From Rickettsia helvetica (GTDB lineage Bacteria; Pseudomonadota; Alphaproteobacteria; Rickettsiales; Rickettsiaceae), in NCBI RefSeq assembly GCF_963970025.1, contig NZ_OZ018776.1:930001-994000 (forward strand): a stretch of DNA of 64,000 bases, given 5' to 3'. Within the stretch, counting starts at the first letter, position 1; each line of letters opens with the position of its first letter. A program made the position numbers and the translations under genes. This document shows positions 42,781 through 51,941 of the stretch, piece by piece. The notes below the pieces were generated by a model that saw nothing but the letters and a program-made list of their open reading frames with translations, was not told the DNA's origin and ran no database searches.

Positions 42781-44064
42781 ATGTTATTATCAAAATATTT
42801 TTTACCTGTTTTAAAAGAAGAGCCAAGTGAAGCTCAAGTAACTTCGCATAAATTAATGCTTAGAAGCGGAATGATTAGGCAGCAAGCAGCCGGTATTTAT
42901 ACATGGTTTCCGCTCGGCTTAAAAATACTGAAGAATATCGAGAATATAGTACGCTTAAATATGAATAAAGCAGGAGCTTTAGAAGTTCTAATGCCTTGCA
43001 TTCAACCGGCACATTTATGGATGGAATCGGGACGTTTTGATAATTACGGTAAGGAAATGCTAAAGTTTCAAGATCGTCACGATAATACTTTACTATTCGG
43101 TCCGACTAACGAAGATATGATTACGGATATTTTTCGTCATAATATTAAGTCATATAAGGATTTGCCGAAAAATCTTTATCATATCCAATGGAAATTTCGT
43201 GATGAGATCAGACCACGTTTTGGTGTTATGAGAGGTCGGGAATTTTTAATGAAAGATGCTTATTCTTTTGATATAAATGAAGAAAGTGCTGTTAAAACCT
43301 ATAATCAAATGTATAAGGCTTATATCAATACTTTTCGGGATTTAGGTGTGTTTGCTATCCCTGTTATTGCCGATAACGGTCCAATCGGCGGCAATTTAAG
43401 CCATGAGTTTCATATTATTGCCGAAACCGGTGAAAGTACTATTTATTACGATAAAAGATTTAAAACTCTAAAAGATAATCCTGATATCGATGTAGAGGAA
43501 ATTAAAAGCTGGTACGCGGCAGCTGAAGAAAAACATGACGTAAATAAATTATCTATATCTGAACAAGAAATAACCAGCAGTAAAGGAATAGAAGTCGGGC
43601 ATATTTTTTATATCGGCTCAAAATATTCGGTTAGTATGAATGCTCTTATTAATGACGAACACGGTAAATTAACTCCTGTAGAAATGAGTTCTTATGGCAT
43701 AGGTATTTCAAGGTTAGTGGCGGCTATCATAGAAGCAAATTGCGATGAGAAAGGTATTATATGGCCTTCTAGTGTTGCTCCTTTTAAAGTGTCTCTAATT
43801 AATTTGAATATTCATGATAGTAAATGCATGGAGCTTGCGGAAAGGGTTTATAAAGAGCTATCAGATCAAAATATAGAAGTGTTATATGACGATACTGATG
43901 CACGTCCAGGCAGTAAATTTGCAACGCATGATCTTATAGGTTCACCTCATCACATTATAATCGGTCCTAAAAAAGCCGCAAATAATATTGTTGAACTGAA
44001 AAACCGTAAAACCGGAGTGACAGAAGATATTGAAGTAGAAAATCTTATTAATTATATCAAATAA
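42781..44064 (+). CDS. proS: Prolyl-tRNA synthetase, short alphaproteobacterial form
   Basis: Class II enzyme charging tRNA-Pro. 427 residues. Motif 1/2 region KLMLRSGMIRQQAAGIYTWF, PLGLKILKNIE, and motif 2 QWKFRDEIRPRFGVMRGREF; motif 3 SYGIGISRLVAAIIE; the anticodon-binding domain is at the C-terminus. The editing (INS) domain present in E. coli-type ProRS is absent, as is normal for Alphaproteobacteria. A 24-bp perfect palindrome separates it from fic. Confidence 0.95.
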   Translation: MLLSKYFLPVLKEEPSEAQVTSHKLMLRSGMIRQQAAGIYTWFPLGLKILKNIENIVRLNMNKAGALEVLMPCIQPAHLWMESGRFDNYGKEMLKFQDRHDNTLLFGPTNEDMITDIFRHNIKSYKDLPKNLYHIQWKFRDEIRPRFGVMRGREFLMKDAYSFDINEESAVKTYNQMYKAYINTFRDLGVFAIPVIADNGPIGGNLSHEFHIIAETGESTIYYDKRFKTLKDNPDIDVEEIKSWYAAAEEKHDVNKLSISEQEITSSKGIEVGHIFYIGSKYSVSMNALINDEHGKLTPVEMSSYGIGISRLVAAIIEANCDEKGIIWPSSVAPFKVSLINLNIHDSKCMELAERVYKELSDQNIEVLYDDTDARPGSKFATHDLIGSPHHIIIGPKKAANNIVELKNRKTGVTEDIEVENLINYIK

Positions 44065-44073
44065 CATAGACAG

Positions 44074-44097
44074 TGATAGTATCATATGATACTATCA
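44074..44097. promoter_or_regulatory. Perfect 24-bp palindrome directly upstream of fic
   Basis: TGATAGTATCATATGATACT followed by ATCA: fully self-complementary, ending 4 bases before the fic ATG and 10 bases after the proS stop. It could be an operator for a dimeric repressor, a hairpin that hides the fic ribosome site, or part of the proS terminator; no T-run follows, which argues against the last. Confidence 0.6.
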
Positions 44098-44101
44098 TAA
44101 A

Positions 44102-45070
44102 ATGAATAACAGACCACCTTTTCAAATAACTAATAAAATCTTGGAGTTATCACAAGATATTTCTTATGAGCTTGGTATTTTAGCCGGTAGCAAGCTGTAC
44201 TCTCAACCTATAAAACTTAGAAAAAATAATCAAATTAAAACCATCCATTCTTCTTTAGCAATTGAAGGAAATAGTTTAAGCGTAGAGCAAATTACCGATA
44301 TAATAAACGGCAAGCGTGTACTTGCACCTGAAAAAGATATTTTAGAAGTAAATAATGCTATAAAATTATATAATGATTTAACCATATTTGATCCTTTTTC
44401 GGTTGAATCATTATTAAAAGCACATGAGATATTAATGCAAGGATTAGTAGAAGATAACGGAAAGTGGCGTAAAGGTAATGCCGCTATATTTAAAGGCACG
44501 GAGATTATACATTTTGCACCTCCGGCAAGCCGTGTATCTTTATTAATGCAGGATTTATTTGAGTTTATAGCACAAGATAAGAACGTTTCCGGAATAGTTA
44601 AAGCTTGTATATTTCATTATGAGTTTGAATTTATCCATCCTTTTTCAGACGGTAACGGACGAATCGGTAGGTTATGGCAGCAATTATTACTAATGCAAGT
44701 TAATAAAATTTTTGAATATCTCTCTGTTGAAAGTTTGATTAAAAATAATCAAAGTGAGTATTATAGTGTTTTACACAAGTGTGATAAGCTTGGTGAATCG
44801 ACGTTATTTATCGGGTTTATGCTTGATAAAATAGTTACAGCATTAAGATTATATAGTAATAATATAACATATGAAGCAAGTACGCCTTTATCTAGAATGG
44901 AATTTGCTAAGGTTAATTTAATTGATAAATGGTTTTCTAGAAAAGATTATATTAATGTACATAAAAATATTTCTACGGCAACGGCTAGCAGGGATTTGTT
45001 ATATGGTTTAGAGCATAAACTTTTAATAAGTAAAGGTGATAAGAATCAGAGTTGTTATAAGTTTGTATAG
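44102..45070 (+). CDS. Fic-family AMP-transferase, class II with N-terminal inhibitory motif
   Basis: 322 residues. Fic domain with the complete active-site loop HPFSDGNGRIGRLWQQ starting at H179. The N-terminal inhibitory helix motif (S/T)xxxE(G/N) is present as S51-LAI-E55-G56 (HSSLAIEGNSL), and the flap region is NGKWRKGNAAIFKGTEI. The C-terminal 80 residues look like a winged-helix domain (FAKVNLIDKWFSRKDYINVH). Enzymes of this type AMPylate proteins and are autoinhibited. The target is unknown; whether it acts in the bacterium or in the host cannot be told, but no secretion signal is seen. Confidence 0.9.
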   Translation: MNNRPPFQITNKILELSQDISYELGILAGSKLYSQPIKLRKNNQIKTIHSSLAIEGNSLSVEQITDIINGKRVLAPEKDILEVNNAIKLYNDLTIFDPFSVESLLKAHEILMQGLVEDNGKWRKGNAAIFKGTEIIHFAPPASRVSLLMQDLFEFIAQDKNVSGIVKACIFHYEFEFIHPFSDGNGRIGRLWQQLLLMQVNKIFEYLSVESLIKNNQSEYYSVLHKCDKLGESTLFIGFMLDKIVTALRLYSNNITYEASTPLSRMEFAKVNLIDKWFSRKDYINVHKNISTATASRDLLYGLEHKLLISKGDKNQSCYKFV

Positions 45071-45078
45071 TTTTTAAT

Positions 45079-45191
45079 GTCATTCCCGCGAAGGCAGGAA
45101 TCCAGTAAAACCTACAAAAAACTTGTTTTTTTAGGTTTATTTTGCCAATATTAAGACGGTTTTACTGGATTCCTGCCTTCGCGGGAATGAC
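45079..45191. repeat. Family B palindromic element, long centre
   Basis: GTCATTCCCGCGAAGGCAGG, AATCCAG; centre with ACCTACAAAAAACTTG and a reverse counterpart; CTGGATTCCTGCCTTCGCGG, GAATGAC. Followed by the CCATGCAACAATGC linker. Confidence 0.87.
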
Positions 45192-45258
45192 ATCGAGTAT
45201 GTTTTCCAAGCCATGCAACAATGCTGACATGGACACAGTTAATTCACAGGAGATTAAC

Positions 45259-45465
45259 ATGAAAAATTTTATAAAATATTTGTTCTTTACTGGTCTATAT
45301 ATAATAGTGACGATAATAGTTGCTTATATGGTTTTAGCTCAAACGATTCCAAATGATGGGCAGTGTCATATGATGGATAGACCGCTTGTTATTCATTACA
45401 TCTTAGCAGCAATTATTACCGCTTTACCGACACTAATTTTAATATATAGTAAAAAGAAAAAGTAA
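45259..45465 (+). CDS. Small two-helix membrane protein, unknown function
   Basis: 68 residues from MKNFIKYLFFTGLYIIVTII. Helices at about 5-26 and 46-63, a short loop with one cysteine (PNDGQCHMMDRP), and a lysine-rich end. An AGGAG Shine-Dalgarno lies about 8 bases before the ATG, which decides the start; the open frame upstream is repeat-derived. The ruvA gene starts 4 bases after its stop, so the two share a transcript. No known family recognised. Confidence 0.7.
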   Translation: MKNFIKYLFFTGLYIIVTIIVAYMVLAQTIPNDGQCHMMDRPLVIHYILAAIITALPTLILIYSKKKK

Positions 45466-45469
45466 ATAT

Positions 45470-46078
45470 ATGATCGGTAAATTAAGCGGTAAAGTTGATT
45501 CCCAAGGCGATGATTACGTTATAATTGACGTAAACGGGGTAGGGTATCTTGTTTATGCTTCAGGTAAAACTCTAAGTAAACTTGCCGAAGGGGAGTTTTA
45601 TAAACTATTTATCGAAACCCATGTTAGAGAGGAACATATTCATCTTTACGGTTTTCTGACTCTAGAAGAGAAGAGTTTTTTTAATTTGCTGCAATCAGTA
45701 AACGGTATCGGTACAAGAATGGCTTTATCTATCTTATCAAGCCTTACGCCTTCGGATATCCAAATTGCTATAAATAATGAAGATAAAAATATATTTAAAG
45801 CAATATCCGGAGTGGGAGCTAAACTTGCCGAGCGTATAGTGTTAGAGCTGAAGGGTAAAGTAGCGAAAATATCAAGCGGCTCTGCTATTATTAAAGATAG
45901 CTTAAATATTAAGAATATTACACCCGTCGCAAACAATGAAGTAATAAAAGCTCTAGTAAATCTAGGCTTTTCTAGATTTGAAGCTCAAAACGCCGTTCAA
46001 GGCATCATTACCCAAAATCCCGAAATCTCTATTGATGAATTAATCAAAACAGCTCTAAAAAATAGACTTTCTGCATAA
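45470..46078 (+). CDS. ruvA: Holliday junction helicase subunit RuvA
   Basis: Tetrameric junction-binding subunit that loads RuvB. 202 residues: OB-fold N-terminal domain (GKLSGKVDSQGDDYVIIDVN, LFIETHVREEHIHLYGF), tandem HhH motifs (LLQSVNGIGTRMALSIL, IFKAISGVGAKLAERIVLEL), and the C-terminal RuvB-binding domain (VIKALVNLGFSRFEAQNAVQ). The last four residues RLSA and the stop codon fall inside an RPE1 copy that begins at about 46064. Normally ruvB follows; here a broken LRR gene lies between. Confidence 0.95.
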   Translation: MIGKLSGKVDSQGDDYVIIDVNGVGYLVYASGKTLSKLAEGEFYKLFIETHVREEHIHLYGFLTLEEKSFFNLLQSVNGIGTRMALSILSSLTPSDIQIAINNEDKNIFKAISGVGAKLAERIVLELKGKVAKISSGSAIIKDSLNIKNITPVANNEVIKALVNLGFSRFEAQNAVQGIITQNPEISIDELIKTALKNRLSA

Positions 46079-46208
46079 CTTGCTTCTAAAGGTAATTTAT
46101 AAGTCGATCCGGTGCTCGAATCCTCACATACTAGTGTGTACACTGCGGTTCGCAGTGAAGTGTCTCCTTATAAATTCCTCTTTATTAGTTACGTTATGCA
46201 AGAAGTCT
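46064..46208. repeat. RPE1 palindromic element at the end of ruvA
   Basis: Inverted ends AGACTTTCTGCATAAC and GTTATGCAAGAAGTCT (one slip), enclosing the RPE1 core (GGTAATTTATAAGTCGATCC, GGTGCTCGAATCCTCACATA). The left end contains the ruvA stop codon. Confidence 0.83.
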
Positions 46209-46290
46209 CATCGAAATTCTAATTTTTAGTTAATAAATTAATAGTTATTTTATATTAATCTTAGTAACTAAAATTATATAGGATAAATTT

Positions 46291-47411
46291 ATGTTAAAGT
46301 TAATAGAATATTTAGAAAAAATAGGAGCTGAAAGAATATTAAAAGAGTTAAAGAAAGACCCTACTACTTTAAGTATTACCGAGGTTGATTTTGTACCACA
46401 ATCACCGGTATTTGCAGCTGCTGGATACTCTAAAATTTCTGAAGATGCTTTAAATGGGTTTTTTTGTTTGATGCTTTAAAAGGAGATGCTACTACAAAGT
46501 ACTTAAAAGCTGATAGTTTTTCGTAGAGTTTAAAATCAATAAAGTTATTTGCTGAATTTTTTAAAGGTCCGCTATGTCGAATTACCGGCATTAGTTTTAT
46601 AAATGCTTTAAATGATGTTAATAAAATAGATGTTCTTTCAGATGCCTTAGGAGTAAATGGAACTATAGAAAATATTAAACTAGCTCATAATTATTTAAGA
46701 GATAAGGGATTAGATAGATTAATAGATAATTTATCTAAGAAATCTATAAAAACTTTAGAATTGCAAAATATAAATATAAGATTAGACAACGGAATAATAA
46801 ATAATTTTATTAAATTCCTTAAAGAATCTAATACTGAAGCTCTTGATATTTCATCAAATCCTATAACACAAGAAAATTTAATAAAATTACTTGAAGATAT
46901 AAAAGAAACAAAAATAAGCGATTTAGATATAAGTGGGATATTTTTTGATAATGATAATGATAATGTTCCTGCCTTATCCTCATTTGTTAAAAATACTAAA
47001 CTTGCCGGATTGAATTTTTTATTAAGTACAGAAGTAAGCGAGGAATCAAAGAAAGCCTTATCGGATGCTATAAAAGAGAATAAAAGCTTAATTGGATGTA
47101 ATATTTTAGGGTATAAGATAGGAATGAAATCTCAAGATAGACAAGCATTAAACGCACAAATTACAGAAATAACTGATGAAAATAACCTTACTCTAAAAGA
47201 TGTAGCAGAAGTTTTAAAAAATTATTATGAAAATCCTAATATGATATTATCAAATGAGATATTTGGTCATTATTTAAAGTTATATAAAGGATTAAATAAA
47301 AATTACCTTAAAGAAGAATTAAAAAACTTAGGAGTCACTGATACAGAAAAAGTTTTTGAAACCGTAGATAAACTTGGAGAAGGGGTAACTAGTTTCTGTG
47401 AAGAGGGCTAA
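46291..47411 (+). pseudogene. Leucine-rich-repeat protein (ribonuclease-inhibitor type), broken
   Basis: Starts MLKLIEYLEKIGAERILKEL with a GGATAAATTT leader. A frameshift at a T-run near 46460 and an in-frame TAG near 46526 (SFS-stop-SLKSIKLF) break it. The later part is open to 47411 and shows LRR units: ALGVNGTIENIKLAHNYLRD, NLSKKSIKTLELQNINIRLD, ESNTEALDISSNPITQENLI and ETKISDLDISGIF. The C-terminal helical part ends VFETVDKLGEGVTSFCEEG. LRR proteins of this type are candidate effectors. It stands between ruvA and ruvB, an unusual place for an accessory gene. Confidence 0.77.
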
Positions 47412-47486
47412 TATAAAAGTCTAAAATAATTTATAGCATAAAACTATTTTTCCGCTATTATTAGTCATTATATTCGATTTAAATTA

Positions 47487-48515
47487 ATGACTAATATATT
47501 ATCGCCTGAAAAAAGTGAAAATGATCAAGAATTGCCGATAAGACCATCATATTTGCAAGAATTTGTCGGGCAAACGCAAATTAAAGAAAATCTCTCCGTG
47601 TTTATTAAGGCTGCAAAATCTCGAAATGAGCATCTTGATCATACTTTATTTTACGGTCCGCCCGGGCTTGGTAAGACTACGCTTGCTAAGATTATCTCTA
47701 ACGAAATCGGTGGTAATTTTAAATCTACTTCCGGTCCGGCTATACTTAAAGCAGCTGATCTTGCTGCTATTCTCACCAATCTTGAAAAAAACGACGTATT
47801 ATTTATCGATGAAATTCATCGCCTAAATACTTCCGTTGAAGAGGTTTTATATCCTGCTATGGAGGATTTTGAGCTTGATATAATTATCGGTGAAGGACCT
47901 GCCGCAAGGTCAGTGAAAATAACCTTGCCGAAATTTACCTTAATCGGGGCTACTACTCGGCTTGGGCTGCTTAGTAATCCTTTGCGTGATAGGTTCGGTA
48001 TTCCTATGCGGCTAAATTTTTATAATACTGAGGAATTGAAGAAAGTTCTAAATAGAGCAAGTAAATTACTTGATATTGATTTGACTGATTTGGGTTCTGA
48101 AGAAATAGCTAAAAGAAGTAGAGGAACGCCAAGAATTGCATTAAGATTGCTTCGTCGTATAAGAGATTTTGCAGCAATTGACGGTAAATCAAGAGTAGAT
48201 AAAGAAATCTCTGATTTTGGGTTAAATCGCTTGGAAGTTGATCGCATAGGACTTGATAGCAATGATTATCGTTATTTGAAATTCATAGCGGATAATTATA
48301 ACGGCGGTCCTGTCGGAATTGAAACGATCGCAGCTGCATTGTCTGAACAGCGTGACGCACTTGAAGAAACCATTGAGCCTTATCTTATACAGATAGGTTT
48401 ACTACAAAGAACTCCTAGAGGTAGGGTAATCACAATTGCCGCTTTTGAGCATTTGAAAATGCCGATACCGAATCAATCACATCATCAATTTAATATTTTT
48501 AACGAGAATGAATAA
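47487..48515 (+). CDS. ruvB: Holliday junction helicase ATPase RuvB
   Basis: Hexameric AAA+ motor for branch migration. 342 residues: RPSYLQEFVGQTQIKENLSV, Walker A FYGPPGLGKTTLAKI, Walker B LFIDEIHRLNTSVEEVLYPA, sensor 1 TLIGATTRLGLLSNPLRDRF, arginine finger region and a C-terminal winged helix (GLLQRTPRGRVITIAAFEHL). Overlaps the start of msbA by 8 bases. Confidence 0.97.
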   Translation: MTNILSPEKSENDQELPIRPSYLQEFVGQTQIKENLSVFIKAAKSRNEHLDHTLFYGPPGLGKTTLAKIISNEIGGNFKSTSGPAILKAADLAAILTNLEKNDVLFIDEIHRLNTSVEEVLYPAMEDFELDIIIGEGPAARSVKITLPKFTLIGATTRLGLLSNPLRDRFGIPMRLNFYNTEELKKVLNRASKLLDIDLTDLGSEEIAKRSRGTPRIALRLLRRIRDFAAIDGKSRVDKEISDFGLNRLEVDRIGLDSNDYRYLKFIADNYNGGPVGIETIAAALSEQRDALEETIEPYLIQIGLLQRTPRGRVITIAAFEHLKMPIPNQSHHQFNIFNENE

Positions 48516-50271
48516 TAATAATTTAAATGATAGTTATATAGCTACAGATGTTATAAAGAGGCTGATAAAAGATCATGTTAAACCTTACGCAAATAAAATA
48601 TATTTTTCGATATTTTGTATGGTTATTACAGCACTTTGTACGGCAGTGATCGTACATGCGGTGAGACCTATTATTGATAAGATTTTTTTAACGCATGATA
48701 AGAAAATGCTTATAATAATGCCTATAGTGCTTACTGTAACTTTTTTTATAAAAGGAATTTCAGAGTATTATCAGAATTATCTAATAAAATTTGTTGGGCA
48801 GAGGGTACTAAACGATTTGCAGATAAAAATGTATGAGCATTTGTTATTTGCCGATATTTCTTTTATTCAAAACCAATCTTCAGGACGTTTAATATCTCGT
48901 TTTACTAATGATATTTCTTTGATGCGTGGGGCTGTTTCTAATTTACTTGTCGGATGTGCTAAACATTTCCTAACTGTAGTATGTTTAATAATAACGATGT
49001 TTCATTTAGAACCGCTATTATCTTGCGTAGTTTTTCTTATTTTCCCTTTGGCTGTTTATCCGGTGCAAAGGATGGGTAGAAAGATAAGAAGAATATTTGC
49101 ACAGTCACAAGAAGAGCTTGGGCATTATACCTCTCGGCTTGATGAAACATTTCAGTCAATTAAGATTATTAAATCTTTTGTAGGCGAAAAAATAGAAAGT
49201 AATAGAGCATCGTTGATTATTAATAATATTTTAGAGTTCTACAAAAAAACATCTACGCTAGATGCGATGGTTTCACCGATTATGGAGGGTTTAAGCGGTC
49301 TTGCAGTAGGAGGAATGGTATGGTACGGAGGTAATCTAGTCCTTGAGGGGCAAAGTACGCCAGGGGCTCTTTTTGCTTTTTTAGCTGCTTTTGCTGCAGC
49401 TTATAGACCGTTTAAAAGTTTGGTATCGTTAAATATTAATTTACAAGAAGGAATAGCAGCAGCTAAGAGGGTATTTAGTATTTTGGATACCGAACCTCTT
49501 ATTAAAGATCATGAAGATGCTAAAGAAGTAGATTTATATAATCCACAAATTACCTTTGAAAAACTAGCTTTAAGTTTTGAGAGTAAAATAGCTATAAAAT
49601 ATATAGATTTAAAGCTAGAGCCTCATAAGATGATTGCATTTGTCGGACGTTCAGGTAGCGGTAAGACGTCGCTTAGTAATTTATTAGTGCGTTTTTATGA
49701 TCCAAATGAAGGAAGAATTTTAATTAATAATCATGATATTAAAGATATTAAGCTTACTTCACTTAGAGGTCAGATTTCCTTAGTTACTCAAGATACTCAT
49801 TTATTTGATACAAGCGTTGCCGCAAATATAGCATACGGTCAGGAAAACGCTACAAGAGAAGAAATAATTAGAGCAGCAAAATATGCAGATGCTCATGAGT
49901 TTATTATGCATCTGCCGAACGGTTACGACACGCAGATAGGGATGCAGGGGACAACTCTTTCAGGCGGTCAGCGTCAGCGTTTATCTATTGCTAGAGCTTT
50001 CTTAAAAGATGCCCCTATTTTAATTTGGGATGAAGCAACAAGCAGCTTGGACCAAGCTTCCGAACAGAAAATTCTAGAATCTTTAAAGAAATTACGCCAA
50101 GGAAAAACCACTTTAATTATTACGCATCGTTTAAGCAGTATTACCGATCTTGATAACATTATCGTCATGAAAAACGGTGAGATTTGTGAACAAGGAACTC
50201 ATACACAATTGCTTAAAAATAAAGATGAATATTATAGGTTGTATCATAAGGAGTTAAGAGAAAATAGTTGA
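48508..50271 (+). CDS. msbA: ABC transporter, MsbA-like lipid exporter
   Basis: 587-residue half-transporter: six-helix ABC membrane domain (residues about 1-320), then an ATPase domain with Walker A VGRSGSGKTSLSN, Q-loop LVTQDTHLFDTSVAANIAYG, signature LSGGQRQRLSIARAF, Walker B ILIWDEATSSLD and H-loop LIITHRLSSI. It probably flips lipid A-core across the inner membrane, which fits kdsB in the same window, but homologous multidrug exporters cannot be excluded. Translationally linked to ruvB by an 8-base overlap. Confidence 0.88.
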   Translation: MNNNNLNDSYIATDVIKRLIKDHVKPYANKIYFSIFCMVITALCTAVIVHAVRPIIDKIFLTHDKKMLIIMPIVLTVTFFIKGISEYYQNYLIKFVGQRVLNDLQIKMYEHLLFADISFIQNQSSGRLISRFTNDISLMRGAVSNLLVGCAKHFLTVVCLIITMFHLEPLLSCVVFLIFPLAVYPVQRMGRKIRRIFAQSQEELGHYTSRLDETFQSIKIIKSFVGEKIESNRASLIINNILEFYKKTSTLDAMVSPIMEGLSGLAVGGMVWYGGNLVLEGQSTPGALFAFLAAFAAAYRPFKSLVSLNINLQEGIAAAKRVFSILDTEPLIKDHEDAKEVDLYNPQITFEKLALSFESKIAIKYIDLKLEPHKMIAFVGRSGSGKTSLSNLLVRFYDPNEGRILINNHDIKDIKLTSLRGQISLVTQDTHLFDTSVAANIAYGQENATREEIIRAAKYADAHEFIMHLPNGYDTQIGMQGTTLSGGQRQRLSIARAFLKDAPILIWDEATSSLDQASEQKILESLKKLRQGKTTLIITHRLSSITDLDNIIVMKNGEICEQGTHTQLLKNKDEYYRLYHKELRENS

Positions 50272-50333
50272 TTTATAAAGTAAATAGCTTATATTTCTTA
50301 ATTTTTATTAATTATTATTGTGTGGCTTAAATC

Positions 50334-50450
50334 GTCATTGCGAGTGAATAAAAGGAGCATGGCAATCCAGGAAAATAATAAAAAATTCTGTAAATCAGAA
50401 TTTTTAACTGGATTGCTTTGTCAAAATTTTCAATTTTTCCTCGCAATGAC
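50334..50450. repeat. Family A palindromic element, long centre
   Basis: GTCATTGCGAGTG, GGCAATCCAG, an AT-rich hairpin with ATTCTGTAAATCAGAAT, ACTGGATTGC, CCTCGCAATGAC. Followed by a TATCCACGCAACAACGC linker and a right family B half (CCCGCCTACGCGGGAATGAC). A good reference copy for the long centre. Confidence 0.87.
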
Positions 50451-50519
50451 GACTTAGGTATCCACGCAACAACGCTTTCCCGCCTACGCGGGAATGACAT
50501 CAACACAAGGAATACCATA

Positions 50520-51764
50520 ATGCTCATTACCAAAATTTTTAAAGACTATCGATTATTTGAAATATTTATTTTAGGGATGGTTAGCGGTATGCCGCTGGTT
50601 ATAATTTTTTCTACTCTTTCGGTATGGTTAAAAGAATCCGGAATAGATATCGCTGTTATTACTACTTTTGCGGTTGCAAGGTTATCATATTCGTTAAAAG
50701 TATTTTGGTCACCGTTAGTCGATAATTTTAAAATACCTTTTTTAAGTAGGTGGGGGCATCGAAAAAGCTGGCTTATATTGTGTAGCTCTTTAATGGCTTT
50801 AGTATTAATTGCTATGAGCAAGGAAAATCCTGAAGTTTCTTTAACTTCTTTATATTTTTTGACTATAGTATTAGGCTTTTTATCCAGCACGTTCGATATT
50901 GCTGTTGATGCGTTACGTATTGATAGATTTGATCATGAAACGCAAAGCATAGCTAGTGCAACTGCCGTATTCGGTTATCGAATCGGTATGCTTATTACAG
51001 GGGCAGGTGCTTTATACCTTGCAGAAATAACCGGAAATAATTGGCAACTAACTTTCTTTGTTATAGCTATAATATTTGCCGTTGCTACTATATTTATAGT
51101 AACGGTAAATGAAAAAGAATTAGTAAGAGAAAAAATTAATATTATTTCTATTACTTCATGGATTTCTACAATAATTAATCCTTTCAAGGATTTTTTCAAA
51201 AGAGAATTTGCCATAACTATTTTACTTGCGGTAATATTTTTTAAATTAGGCGATGCTATGCTTGGAGTGGTTGCCTCACCTTTTTATATAGAGCTTGGTT
51301 ATACAAAAGGCGAAATAGCAATAATAGCTAAACTTTATGGATTGATTGCAACCTTAGTCGGCGGTTTTGCCGGTGGTATTGTAATGTATAGAGTGGGAAA
51401 TTTTAAAGGTTTGATTATTACCGGTATTGCCCAAAGCTTAACGCATTTTGCATTTATTTGGCTTAATCACCAGCCTCCTTCTTTTGAAGCTTTATTAATT
51501 GCTATTACTATAGAGAATTTTGCTGCCGCTATGGGTGCGACTGCTTTAGTCGGATATATAGGTAATTTATGTAATAAAAAATATTCCGCAACACAATATG
51601 CTTTACTTAGTAGTGCTAGTAGTTTATGTAACAATACTGTCACTATTTATGCCGGAAAATTCGTAAATATGATGGGCTGGGACGGTTTTTTCATCTTTAC
51701 TATAATTTTAGCCTTGCCTGCTTTATTTATATTAATGTATCTTAATAAAAAGGTTAATATGTAG
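50520..51764 (+). CDS. ampG: AmpG-family MFS permease (muropeptide uptake)
   Basis: 414 residues, 12-14 helices. AmpG-like features: GMVSGMPLVIIFSTLSVWLK at the start, KVFWSPLVDNFKIPFLSRWG, HRKSWL in loop 2-3, and SSTFDIAVDALRIDRF. AmpG imports anhydro-muropeptides for cell-wall recycling; rickettsiae have several paralogues whose substrates may differ. The start at 50520 is chosen because the 34 codons open upstream are repeat sequence. The neighbouring carboxypeptidase DacF also belongs to peptidoglycan metabolism. Confidence 0.85.
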   Translation: MLITKIFKDYRLFEIFILGMVSGMPLVIIFSTLSVWLKESGIDIAVITTFAVARLSYSLKVFWSPLVDNFKIPFLSRWGHRKSWLILCSSLMALVLIAMSKENPEVSLTSLYFLTIVLGFLSSTFDIAVDALRIDRFDHETQSIASATAVFGYRIGMLITGAGALYLAEITGNNWQLTFFVIAIIFAVATIFIVTVNEKELVREKINIISITSWISTIINPFKDFFKREFAITILLAVIFFKLGDAMLGVVASPFYIELGYTKGEIAIIAKLYGLIATLVGGFAGGIVMYRVGNFKGLIITGIAQSLTHFAFIWLNHQPPSFEALLIAITIENFAAAMGATALVGYIGNLCNKKYSATQYALLSSASSLCNNTVTIYAGKFVNMMGWDGFFIFTIILALPALFILMYLNKKVNM

Positions 51765-51782
51765 TTAAATTTTATTTCCATC

Positions 51783-51894
51783 GTCATTGTGAGCGACCAT
51801 AGGGAACGTGGCAATCCATAAAAATAATAAAAAAATGCTATGCATTTTTAACTGGATTGCTTCGTCAAAATTTTCAATTTTTCCTTGCAATGAC
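51783..51894. repeat. Family A palindromic element, long centre
   Basis: GTCATTGTGAGCGAC, GGCAATCCA, an AT-rich hairpin around ATGCTATGCAT, ACTGGATTGC, CCTTGCAATGAC. Between ampG and dacF. Confidence 0.85.
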
Positions 51895-51941
51895 GAAAAA
51901 TCACACTTGATTTAATTTGAATAATATTTTATTTATTTAAA

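Noticed and set aside
44074..44097. The fic palindrome as an intrinsic terminator of proS
   Set aside because: No U-run follows and the stem is AT-rich with no GC clamp, so termination is unlikely; a regulatory dyad is the better reading.
45142..45465. A 107-codon reading frame starting MPILRRFYWIPAFAGMTSSM
   Set aside because: The first 39 codons are family B repeat and linker sequence. A Shine-Dalgarno precedes the internal ATG at 45259, which is used instead.
50418..51764. ampG starting at 50418
   Set aside because: The upstream 34 codons lie in repeat sequence (FPRNDDLGIHATTLSRLRGN); the start at 50520 begins directly before the first helix.
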